From Persicaria tinctoria (lineage: Eukaryota; Streptophyta; Magnoliopsida; Caryophyllales; Polygonaceae): 64,000 nucleotides of DNA. Below the pieces are notes generated by a model that did no database searches, was not told the DNA's origin, and saw only the letters and a program-made list of their open reading frames with translations. The stretch is from contig JBANSL010000017.1 of NCBI GenBank assembly GCA_037127255.1, forward strand, positions 46,881,745 to 46,945,744, written 5' to 3'. This document shows, one piece after another, positions 33,694 to 43,592 of the stretch (position 1 is the stretch's first letter; every line of letters begins with the position of its first letter). A program made the position numbers and the translations under genes.

Positions 33694-34278
33694 ATGCACT
33701 TCAATGTGTATAGAGTTGAGGGTCAACACAAGGTTCTGAAGGATGCACTTCACTCATCGACTGGTGACTTCCGCATCGTGATCGATGCAGTCCATAGAGT
33801 CAACAATTGTCAACTGCATGAGCTGCAAACTGCTTTGGAGATCGACCGCTTCAAATGGCCAACAACGGCGTATAAAGTCAACCTTTTCGATGAGGTAAAG
33901 CCTTTAATCTCCAAAAAGTGCTTCGATTATCTGTACAAGATGTGGCAGGACGTCGTGAACCAAAAGGTTCCTCCGGTATGCACGGACCGACATTGGAGGG
34001 TTTATTACGGGATCCCTTGTGTCCATGAGATTCAGACATAGGTCAACTCCGACACTCCGATACCCGCCGAGGACATCCACCCGTTCTGGATGGATTTGTC
34101 ATGGACTGACCTCGACGACACCCCACTGCCGTATGAGCTGTCATCTTCATACACGGCTTCCAACGATGTATGCGAGGATGAGCTGCACCCACCCTCATCA
34201 GCAAGTGTCCGAAGGAAGGGGAGGCCTCGGGGTCGAGGAATGCCTGCAGAACCAACCCGTTTCCATACGAGGAGGTAA
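33694..34278 (+). pseudogene. C-terminal fragment of a FAR1/MULE-type transposase
   Basis: Contains VEGQHKVLKDALHSSTGDF, matching the stretch that follows the DDE core in FAR1-related MULE transposases, then YYGIPCVHEIQ, the CxH half of a SWIM zinc finger. An in-frame stop at 34039-34041 separates it from a tail in the same frame: HPFWMDLSW and GRPRGRGMP (34042-34278). The N-terminal DNA-binding domain and catalytic core are missing. The OTU frame begins to be readable (PYEEVRKRFEREEACDARN) at about 34260 in another frame, so the ancestral protein was probably a transposase-OTU fusion broken by one frameshift. Confidence 0.75.
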
Positions 34279-34370
34279 GGAAAAGGTTTGAGAGAGAAGA
34301 AGCGTGTGATGCTCGAAATGCTGCTCGGCCTTGTCCACAAGCGACCTCAGCTCGATATGGACGTGATGAT

Positions 34371-35083
34371 GTGTTCGGAGGGTTCAACTGGGGTCGAAAC
34401 AACGTTGATCCCTTCATGCTCGGTCATATTGAGACGGTAAGGGACACTGTTGGAGATGGTCATTGTGGCTACCGTGCTTTGGCGGCTTTGACATCACCGA
34501 TCGGCGAGACTGCTTTCCCGGAACTCAAAACGTTACTATGCAATCACTTGGAGGATTACGCCGATCTGTACGCCGGTTGTTATACGGGAGGGTATCCATT
34601 CCAGCAGTTCGTCGACTACCAGAGATGGGCGGGAGCTGTGCATGGTGATAGGAGACGGTGGATAGAGCTACCCATCATCGGTTTAGTATTTGCGACGGTA
34701 TATCAGATTCCTCTCGTCGTCCTAGCTTGGCATCATCCATTCGCATGTCTCCCCATGATCTCGCCGACACCTGCTAACAACCCTCAATCAGCAACTCTTG
34801 GTGCAGCCTGCATCGGAAACCAAGACCATTTTGCCGCGATACGACTTCAAACGTCTTTTTTATTACCTATTCATGCTTTTCATATAAATGTCAATACTCT
34901 AACTCTAATTTTTTGTTCTCATAGATCTGGTTGCGTCCTAACGCTCCTCTTCCGCCGCCTCCGCTAGAATGGGTCGAACATCATCATCCGAGCGTCGAAG
35001 GATGGGATGCTCCGTTTCAAGCTCAGATTGAGAGATTTCGAGCCTTGCGTGCCGAGTCCGTTCGTCCTTTACTATTTTCCTAG
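34371..35083 (+). CDS. OTU-type cysteine protease domain in the MULE
   Basis: OTU proteases cleave ubiquitin or similar modifiers. From the Met at 34371: VGDGHCGYRALA carries the nucleophile (Cys32) with Asp29; WIELPIIGLVFATVYQIPLVVL is the central strand pair; GNQDHFAAIRL carries the catalytic His (His153). A GT-AG intron follows (about 34850-34924). The next exon opens IWLRPNAPLPPPPLEWVEHH and ends at the stop 35081-35083. The C-terminal wording is that of OTU domains attached to plant MULE transposases. The frame is open upstream to about 34260, so the Met at 34371 may not be the original start. Activity is plausible but unproven. Confidence 0.85.
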
Positions 35084-35274
35084 ATTGTATTCCACAACTT
35101 TATTAAAATTATGAATGTAAACCTTTTTTTCCATTCCTTGTAATGTTATTCGCATATTATCCGAATGAAAACCTTAACAATTCTTGTGTTCTATTTATTT
35201 TGACCCTAAATCCTTCAAATCCCCTAGCTAAACACTTCAATTTTATCAATTAACATTACAAAAACGTCGGAAAA

Positions 35275-35318
35275 CCTAAACCCTAACCCTAAACCCTAAA
35301 CCCTAAACGCAAAACCCT
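35275..35318. repeat. Interstitial telomere-type repeat in the MULE
   Basis: Five to six units of CCCTAAA/CCCTAA (plant telomere complement) precede the right palindromes, in one orientation. Confidence 0.85.
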
Positions 35319-35329
35319 AACTAGGGTTT

Positions 35330-35407
35330 GCACGTCCTTAAGGACGTGCAATGCTTATGCTTGCACGTTGTTAAGGACGTGCAAGGCTTTCCTAGTGGAC
35401 GTGCAAA
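35330..35407. repeat. Right subterminal palindromes of the MULE
   Basis: GCACGTCCTTAAGGACGTGC lies at 35330-35349, a one-mismatch copy at 35363-35382, and the half-site ggacgtgcaaat at 35397-35408. The arrangement mirrors the left end. Confidence 0.9.
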
Positions 35408-36356
35408 TCCTTAATCCGGATTTGCGGTGTATCTAGCAACACCCTTATTATTTCATTGACCTTATGCACATTATTCCATTGTTGAGAGCGCTGTTGAGCA
35501 TGAGCAACTAAACTCTCGAGGTTTCGCCTACAGTTTGGATCTTTGATTGTTGAATTTTGAGTTTCTTAATCTAGTTCTTATTCCTTTTTCAATGTTTTGA
35601 CTTCTATGTGCTTAATTGCTTGAATGTGTTTTATTCTCTCTAGCATGGCCGACTAGTTAGAGTAGATTCATTTAATTGCTAGGGATTTGTAGATTCCTCG
35701 TAGCGAACCTTAACCCAAGTGGCAATCATATCCCTTTAGGACTCGTAGGACTAATTGGATGTGTAGGAAGTTGAATACATGTTGAATATCGACTCGTAGC
35801 TTGATATTATGTGTACCTTGGTTAATTCATAATCTTAATGCTATCTCTAGGTTGAATCTTAACCGTGTTAGGGTTATTTAGAGATAAGGGTTGCTAGGAC
35901 TCGTAGGACTAGTAATTTACCTAAGATCTGGACAAGGACATTGACAGGAAAAGACAAGAACTAGAGGCTGAAACAAGGATCGAATTCATCAATCGAAGTG
36001 ATAAATTGTAGGTGAACCTATTTCTCTCCACTGCATTCTACAATCTATTTACTTTGTTTGCTTGCTTCCGCTTTGATAAAAGGTGGATCTTTTCACACCA
36101 AAACCCCCCATATTCTCTATTAGCGATTAGAATTGACACTCGAATTGAATAGATTTCCTTGTGGATCGATCTCTTGCTTACACATTATACTAGTTGTGAG
36201 TTTGAGTATTCTTTGGCAAGATAAACGACAGGTTTTCCTCTTGTCACATATATCCATCAAAAGGAAAAAAAAACAAAGGAGATACAACATAATATATACA
36301 TCCATAACCAGAACACCAACTCTTGTGAACCGAATATAATCTACATATAACAGATA

Positions 36357-36475
36357 TTTCAACAGCAGATACAAATACACAAACATTATCTCAGAGATAC
36401 GAGCTCTTCATTCCTTTTCAACAGCAGATACAAATACACATTCATGTATCACATATTTCAACAGCAGATACAAAC
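36357..36475. repeat. Short repeats in the Ulp1 intron
   Basis: tttcaacagcagatacaaa occurs three times (about 36357, 36416, 36457) in CACTA intron sequence. On the far side of the retrotransposon (27890-28036) a different unit, gaccacattgcctaattgcatatatcca, recurs three times and ends at the insertion point. Confidence 0.7.
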
Positions 36476-39400
36476 ATGATCAGAACAACTCGGGTAAGAT
36501 AATCTATATGAACATGGAAGCATGAGCATATGAAGAAACATGATCAGAACTACTCACCCTGGATTGTATGGAATCATGAAAATGTGGTCCGACGTCCCTT
36601 GTTTTAACCTCTTGACCAAATAAGGAATGAAATTCAGTCTTGTGCACCTAGTTGTTGCTCCATAATCAACAATTAATGCAAACAATGACTGATCTTCATG
36701 TGCACAAACAATGGTATATAGGTACCTACATGTTAGTTTCATGAAAAATGATTAATCAAGTGAAACATGACAACTTCATGTAAAAAATTAAGTGATGAAG
36801 AAAAAAACTAAGAGTTCATACGCCATATACGCCTCTAAAACTCCAGTTCCAAGCCAGTTTAACTCCAAGAGCTCAATCACATTCTCTCTCAACACAATGA
36901 GCTCCTTCTCAACACCAAAACAGTTTATATCTACCATTGTAGTTATAGACATGCCAGTTTCTTTCATTGTGCCCTTGGCGTATTTTTATAAGAGTTGGCA
37001 AGATCTTAGCACCTGGGGTGGTAACTCATCAGGCGTAAACAACTTCACTTCCTTCGACTTTCTCCGTGGTTTAGATTGAATTTTCACAAGGACCCATTTT
37101 TTAGGCCACTTCACATGCCTACCTACAGCGTCTCTGACCAACAACATCTTCACACTCTCGTTGGAGATAGGAAGAGGCTCATCACCTTGAATATCACCAA
37201 CAATTGTGACTCTAACCCAATCTGGTCCAGATGCACTCTCTTCAACTCTACTATCAGTGTCGACTAAAAGACCAAAAGCTACAATGTTATTGATGTTGTT
37301 GAGAGCAAAGTCACACATCTCATAAGCCTGCAAAGAAAGTGATAGAAAATTGAAACAATGTAGCTTTTAATCTTTTACATGCTTATATATGCACATGACA
37401 ACGATGCTAAACTCCATACGTACCTTATCTGGTGGATCCATGGAGACGAGCATATCTCTCTCAGCATCATGGAGAGAGTCAAGGCTATCAAGATGGCTAC
37501 CTCTATCAGAGCAAGCAGTCACACCTTTTGGTGGATCCATGGGCATATCTCTCCTACGAGTACCTTTTTCAGAGAACACATCCGAAATTCAAAATCCTTC
37601 AGAGCTTGCTCAATTACCTATTCTGTTCTCTTGTCAGCTTCAGCTAGCAATTTTTTTTGTCTCTTGCAACTCCTTCTCACGTTCTTTCTCACGTGCCAAC
37701 AACTCGACTTTTGTCACTGTCTCTCTCCGCTTCCTTGGGATTCCAAAGTATTGGGCTTGACTTACAAATCCTCCAACACCCCTGACCCAACCCTAGTGCT
37801 CCGGATTTCCTAAAGCTTGGGTCAATATGTCATTAGACCCTTCCTCAACAAGCTCTCCATTCCTTTTCTTCTCTAGTAAGTCATCCTAGAAACCATGACA
37901 TTACATGTCTACATTCAGCCATGTGTAATTCAAAGAATCACACATAAAATGGAAAAACAAAAAATGCATATATGCTTACAATATTCTCAAGAACTGGTCT
38001 GAAGGTGTCATCCACACACCCGTCTTTCGGTATATGGGCCTTCCTCCACATTATGACACGGTCAACATCATCATCGCTACCCATCTCTTGATCCGCTTTA
38101 TGCCACACAAAACAAAGAATAGTAAGACATGTGAATGGGCATCTCCTGATACACAAATTGACATAATTAGCAACGTAGTCATTACCATATGCTCCTCCAA
38201 ACCAATGTACCCTGACCTCGATGTTCGGTGATGGTATCGTCTCAAGCGCACACGCTCAACATGCACTTTATGTTTTTCTTGCAGAGACAGATTGGTAAGA
38301 CTTGGCAGTCAATCTTTGAATTATTGGGAAAAGTACTCCCCAAATCTTTTTAAAATAATCAGGCCAAGAATAATAACTAAAATGAAATAATAAAGTTTAG
38401 TCCTCAATGTGATCAGTTGGTGTTAACTTTGCCGCAAAGCTTGTACTTCAAAGTCACACTACTCAAACTATTAGAAATGGGAAATCTAATATTTGAATCC
38501 ATAAGAACATATCATATAAAATTGGAGGACATCCCATCCACTCTTCTATACACCTGGATTTCACAAACTTCCTCCAATTCTCTTTTCCCACAAACGCATA
38601 CTTCTTTGGCGGATTTCTCAGTTTCTTCTTTTGGTCATAGTGTGGAAGCACCTCAGTTGTGATCAGATGTGTCTTCAATTGTCTCCATTTAACCCTAACA
38701 GAAGAGAGGATCATTGCACGACTTTCAGGGGCCACCTTGAATGTATCATAGACAATTAATATTAAATATTTCTCTCAGCAAACATGTACAATACAAAGGG
38801 AATGTTATTGTAAAAATAGGAACACCAGTTTATACATAATAGACATAAATACCTAAATGTCTTTCCACAATTTCTCCTTGAGCTCCTTACTATTTTTTGG
38901 CCAACTCTCAATGTTGATTGGCACCATTCTACGGGCAAGCATTCCAATGTAAGATTGTAGGGTCGCGCGAGTTTTTCCACATGGATTTCCTTGATGATTG
39001 TACTTCACACTGATTTTTTTATTGACTGCCTTCTTAACCAGGACCTTGTACATTTAAGCAACACCTCGCTTCCCTCTTATCTTACCGGAGTCAGTCATTC
39101 TCTGGACACCTTTAGAAGATTTCTCCTCAGCATCAGCAGCATCCTCAGTCTCATTGACAGATTTCTCCCTAACAACAGCAAGATCCTCCCTACGTTCATT
39201 GATAGATTTCTCCCCGGCTTCAAGTTCATCCTCAAGATGCTTCTTTGAAGATTTCTTCTTGCTATGATTTCCGGTCAGCTCACTTTCGACCTTCCGCTTC
39301 TTCACATGCCCTTCCTGAGATTCCCGAGCAGAATTTTATGACACCACGCCTTGGGAAGATATCTCCTCAGCTTCTACAGTGCTCGCTTGGTGCTTCTATG

Positions 39401-39567
39401 CAGATTTGTTGTTACCAAGCAGTTCCTTTTGCTCACTTTCATCCTTGATGTTGTTCGGCTTAGCAGGACCTTGTGAGTCCTCATCCGATCCATGTGATGG
39501 CTCCTTTCTTGGTCTTCCTTTTTGCCCCTGGAGACCTTACCACCTTACTCTTCTTTTTAGAACCCAT

Positions 39568-40199
39568 TGTCCCAAAAAATCTTCAATGTGGAAAATGTAA
39601 TAAATTTAAATAAAGTTTAAGAATCACACCAAGGTAGAGCATGTCACTGGGTTGGGCAACACATGGATAACACTATAATTTCACATGTGGACAGAACATA
39701 AATTTCACACAACAGAACATAAAAACAAAAGCAAACACATGGATAACACTATAATTTCACACGTGGACAGAACATAAACTTCACACAACAGAATATAAAA
39801 ACAAAAGCTAACTCATGGATAGAACATAAATTTAAATAAAGTACACTAAACACTTGGTCTGAATTTCCAGTGAACTAGACTATTTAAAGATAACACTATA
39901 ATTTCACATGTATTTGGTCATTAAAACATTAACAACATAATCGCAAAGTATTTCTAAAAATAAAATGAGTTAAATGTTATACAATTTCTAAAACATTAAC
40001 AACAAAATGGTTTTGACCATCACCAACTTCAAACCGAGACCTAACATCTAAAATTACCTGATTTATTCTCACCATTTAGAGCTCTTCATCAGTTAATGTT
40101 GTATGATCTTCACCCAACCTATTTGAACTTCTCAGCAAACACGTCCCTCTATGTATTAAACTATGCTGATTACCTAATAAAACTGAAGAGATTGCTCAA
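39568..40199. other. Spacer between the two CACTA genes, with a 76-bp tandem repeat
   Basis: acatggataacactataatttcac opens two copies at 39661-39736 and 39737-39812, differing at a few positions. No gene. This spacer should hold the promoter of the second gene (minus strand); I cannot point to a TATA box with confidence. Confidence 0.7.
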
Positions 40200-43100
40200 C
40201 TAGTCATCAAATGGATCACCGGTTTCATCATTCCAAAAACCCTCAACATTTTCTCGTAGATAGGTCATATCCCCCTCATTCTCAATGTCCTCATAAGGAA
40301 GTGGTATTTCCTTAGAAAATGGTTGATGTTCAACACTGCTCTCTTCTTCATCTCCTTCGTATACCGAATCACGATAGTCTTTTTTTGGGGTTCGAAGGAC
40401 AACCGACCACTCAGGATCGAGGGGATCTTGAACATAGAAGACTTGTTTCACTTGTACAGCAGATACGAATTGGTCCTTTCGATGACTCCGTCGGTTGAGG
40501 TTGACTAGCGTAAAACCATACTCGTCTTCTTTAATTCCTCGCTCATTCTCTATCCATTGACACAAAAATATAGGAGCTTTAAAGTCACAATAATCCAGCT
40601 CCCAAATCTGCTAAATAACCCCATAGAATGTCATCTGACTATTGATTGTATTTTTATCCTTAGCACTAGACACTTGCATTGTTTCAACAACTAAGCAAAC
40701 TCCACTATTTTGGACTGCTCTGCAATTGTCTCGTTGTTTTGTGATGTATTTTACACCATTGTATTGGTACCCTTGATATGTGAAGACAGTATAGCTCGGT
40801 TTTGAAGCCAACCATCTCAAAGTTTCTGAAACATGTCCATGCTTTTCCTCCATTTCAGCTTCGACCTAAGGAGTCGTCGTTGAATAACTCAGTGTATGTT
40901 TACTAAAATATGCAATTCAATACATAGTTAGAACTATGTCTAAGCCACTAACATACCTTTGCCTTGAACCAATCAGCAAAGGTACGGTTATACTCATCAT
41001 GTAGCCACTTCTTACTCATTTTTCTTCCATCGTGTAATTCCTCCACGATCTTCTTATGCATCCTTCAGTCAAGGTACATCTATTAATGTGTTTTAAGCAC
41101 AATTAACAGAAATACTTTAACAAATGAAATCATGCATACTTACATTTTATATGGATGCACCTCATCGTTATTAGAAAATACATGAAGGTGGGCCTCATCT
41201 CGTTCATCCTCATCCAACTCCTTCAAAGTCGGTGATGAAAGTGGACCTTCAGCACGTATGTCCTTAGGCAGTCCAATTGGTGCACAATCTTGCCTAAACT
41301 CTCCCCAAAACTCAGCTGATTCTTCAACAATGTAGCTCTCAGCTATACAACCCTCGGGATGTAAACGGTTGCGCACATACCCCTTCAACACCTTCATGAT
41401 CGTTCGAAAGGATACATCCACCTAAAACATACAGGGACACATAATCGGACCTCTGTTACTAGATGCACGGTCAGATGAAGCATTATATCTAAAAAAAAGA
41501 AAGGGAATATCTTCTCGATCTCACACAACGTTAGCACCAAATCTGATTGAAGCTTCTCCAACTTTGCCTCATCAATCACCTTAGTACATAAAGCGTTGGA
41601 AAAGAAACACATTCTCATTATAGTGATCCTAACGCGCTTTGGAAGCACTGATCGAATGGCCACAGGAAGCAATTGTTGCATCAATATATGACAGTCATGC
41701 AACTTCAACCCTTATAACTTCAAATCACCCATAGACACCAGATTTCTAATGTTGGATGAATGTCCACTTGGAACATTCATGTGAAGTAGTGAAGTTAGCA
41801 TTTTCACCTTCTCGGCCCTTGACAATGTAAAGGGGGCAGTAGGTATGTACGTCTTTTTCTCCCCAATTTGTGGACCTAATTCAATCCGCAACCCCATATC
41901 AACCATGTCTTGGCGAGTGGCAACACTATCTTTTGACTTGAAAGGCATGTTCAATAAAGTCTCCATTAAACTTTCTGCCACATTCTTCTCAATGTGCATT
42001 ACATCGAGACAATGGCGAACATACAACCACGACCAATACTCTAAATTGAAAAAAATGGACTTCTTCTTCCAGCAAGAAGCTTCCCCAACCAAGTTTTTCT
42101 TCTTTTTGTTCTTCCCAAACACATAGTTGATCTTCTCTACAACCTTCAACACATCCACACCAGACTGTGGGAGAGGTTCATCTTCCAACTCCTATTCATT
42201 ATTAAATGCTTTCCTTTGCCTCCGATAAGGATGATGTCGATGGAGATACTTACGGTGACCTCCATATAACATCTTTCTACTATTCGGAAGATATGTGGTA
42301 GTTGTGTTATCACCACAGATCGGACAAGACTTGTACCCCTTAGTGGTTGCACCCAATAAAATTCCGTAGGCAGGGAAGTCGTTGATTGTCCACCAACACG
42401 GCTCTAAGGGTGAAGTATTCCTTCAAATGTGAATCATACACACCACTTATCCAATTCCAGAGTTCCTGCAAGTCTTCAATTAGAGGGTCCAAGTACACAT
42501 CTATATCAACTCCAGGCTGCCTAGGGCCAGAAATGAGTAAAGACAACATTATAAACTTCCTTTTCATACATAACCATGGAGGAAGGTTATATGTGACCAA
42601 AAGTACAGGCCAACATCTATATCTACTACTCATATTGCTATGTGGATTGATACCATCAGCGGCCAACTCCATTCTCAAATTTCTCGCTTCATTACCAAAT
42701 TCAAGAAACTTGTAATCAACCAACTTTCAAGCAGGGGAATCCACTGGGTGTCGCATGAAGCCATATGTACTCCGATTATCATCATGCCATGTGAGCATCT
42801 CAGAAGTTTCATCGGATTTAAACCAACGGGGAATTCTCGGGATAATGGGAAAAATACCATAACACCTTTGCTGGCTGCCCCTCCTTCTCAATCTCGTCTC
42901 TTGTCAACTTCCAAGTTCCAACGAGAGAGGCCACATTGAGGGCAAGAATTAGAATCTGCATACTGATTCCTATATAATATGCAGTCATTAGGACATGCAT
43001 GTATCTTTTTATTTTCAAGTCCTAACTTGTTCAATGTTTTCTTTGACTCGTATAACGTTTGTGGTAACACATTTCCATGTGGAAGCAATGAGGACACCGT

Positions 43101-43592
43101 CTCAAGTATTTCATTGAAACAAGTGTCACTCATTGCAAATTTAGCTTTAAGGGTGTGGAGTTTAACTAGTGCATTTAATTTGGTGTTGTGACTTCCTTCA
43201 AATAAGGGTCTTTGAGCATCCTCAATGAACTTCCTAAACTCAGCAGATTCCTCATCGAAGTCATCCTCATCAGCAAATGCAGCTTCACACATCTCCACGG
43301 TTTCAGATCCAAATTGGGGGAACTGAGCCGATTGTCCTTCGTAATATCGCACGAGGGGGCAGCAGGTTCTCCATGCCAAATCCAGTTGATGTACCCCCAA
43401 ATTGAAGCCAAATCGATGACAATGCACTCTCACGACTTCAAATGATCAATTCTTAAAATTGCCACATTTTGATCAAGGACATGGAACTCTCTTAGGGTTA
43501 TTAGTATTTGTCTTAGCAAACTCTAGGAAGTCTTTCAAACCCAAGTCATACTTTTTACTACATCTATCCTCATATATCCATGATTTATCCAT
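40200..43592 (-). pseudogene. CACTA TNP2-type transposase
   Basis: Start MDKSWIYEDR at 43592. In order: a zinc-finger N-terminus, CPNDCILYRNQYADSNSCPQCG (43010-42940), ELAADGINPHSNMSSRYRCW and LPPWLCMKRKFIMLSLLISG (42680-42540) of the Transposase_21 family, DVMHIEKNVAESLMETLLNM (42000), LHDCHILMQQLLPVAIR and LHLTVHLVTEVRLC (DUF4218, 41700-41420), then DUF4216 pieces (LRWLASKPSYTVFTYQGY, DEYGFTLVNLNRR, KQVFYVQDPLD). This protein cuts the element ends. Stops occur near 43472 and 43444 and frames change at several points (near 42890, 42340, 42190); some changes may be introns, but not all. Probably inactive. Confidence 0.9.

Larger units (their letters stand above)
32936..35444 (+). mobile_element. 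Mutator-like DNA transposon carrying an OTU protease domain
   Basis: Edges are fixed by comparison with the undisturbed 5' LTR. TTATTATT flanks it (32928-32935, 35445-35452). The first 26 bases and the complement of the last 26 agree at about 19 positions, including a shared inner ATACACCGCAAATC. Inside are a GC-rich first exon, the tail of a FAR1/MULE-type transposase and an OTU domain, all plus strand. The transposase core (DDE region) is absent, so this is an internally deleted copy. Eight-base duplications are also typical of hAT elements, but the protein points to the Mutator group. Confidence 0.88.
28041..36246 (+). mobile_element. Non-autonomous Athila-type LTR retrotransposon inside the Ulp1 intron
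   Basis: 5' LTR 28041-29450, primer site 29455-29472, one gag-like frame, a polypurine tract at 32303-32318, and a 3' LTR 32319-36246 enlarged by a MULE. CGTAT lies before it and CATAT after it, an imperfect five-base target duplication. No protease, RT, RNase H or integrase is present, so it depends on a partner. Its 3' interior is nearly the same as that of the Athila element at 52074-62970. The LTRs differ by only about three bases in their first 220. Confidence 0.92.
32319..36246 (+). repeat. 3' LTR of the non-autonomous element, split by the MULE
   Basis: Positions 32319-32935 and 35445-36246 together match the 5' LTR. Without the inserted 2509 bp and one eight-base duplication it measures 1411 bp, one more than the 5' LTR. 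Confidence 0.95.
27128..39567 (-). pseudogene. CACTA second gene: plant transposase-associated domain plus Ulp1-like protease
   Basis: ATG at 39567 (MGSKKKSKVV), then a basic/acidic region (39305-39054), then GNPCGKTRATLQSYIGMLAR and LKEKLWKDI (38990-38856) and KWRQLKTHL...NPPKKYAFV (38700-38600), as in the Ptta/En/Spm plant transposase family. A middle exon follows at 37328-36986 (DWVRVTIVGDIQGDEPLPI). Ulp1 exons: to 36558 (HIFMIPYNPG), 27815-27714 (KHWLITLIWGSEIYIIDSM), 27581-27515, 27404-27305 (QSSGYECGYYVMRYMRDII) and 27220-27128. Catalytic His, Asp, Gln and Cys are visible. Ulp1-type enzymes remove SUMO. Early frameshifts, a stop near 39053 and a one-base phase mismatch at the last junction suggest decay. 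Confidence 0.82.

Noticed and set aside
39661..39812. CRISPR-like repeat pair
   Set aside because: Only two 76-bp tandem units without spacers in plant transposon DNA; a simple tandem duplication.
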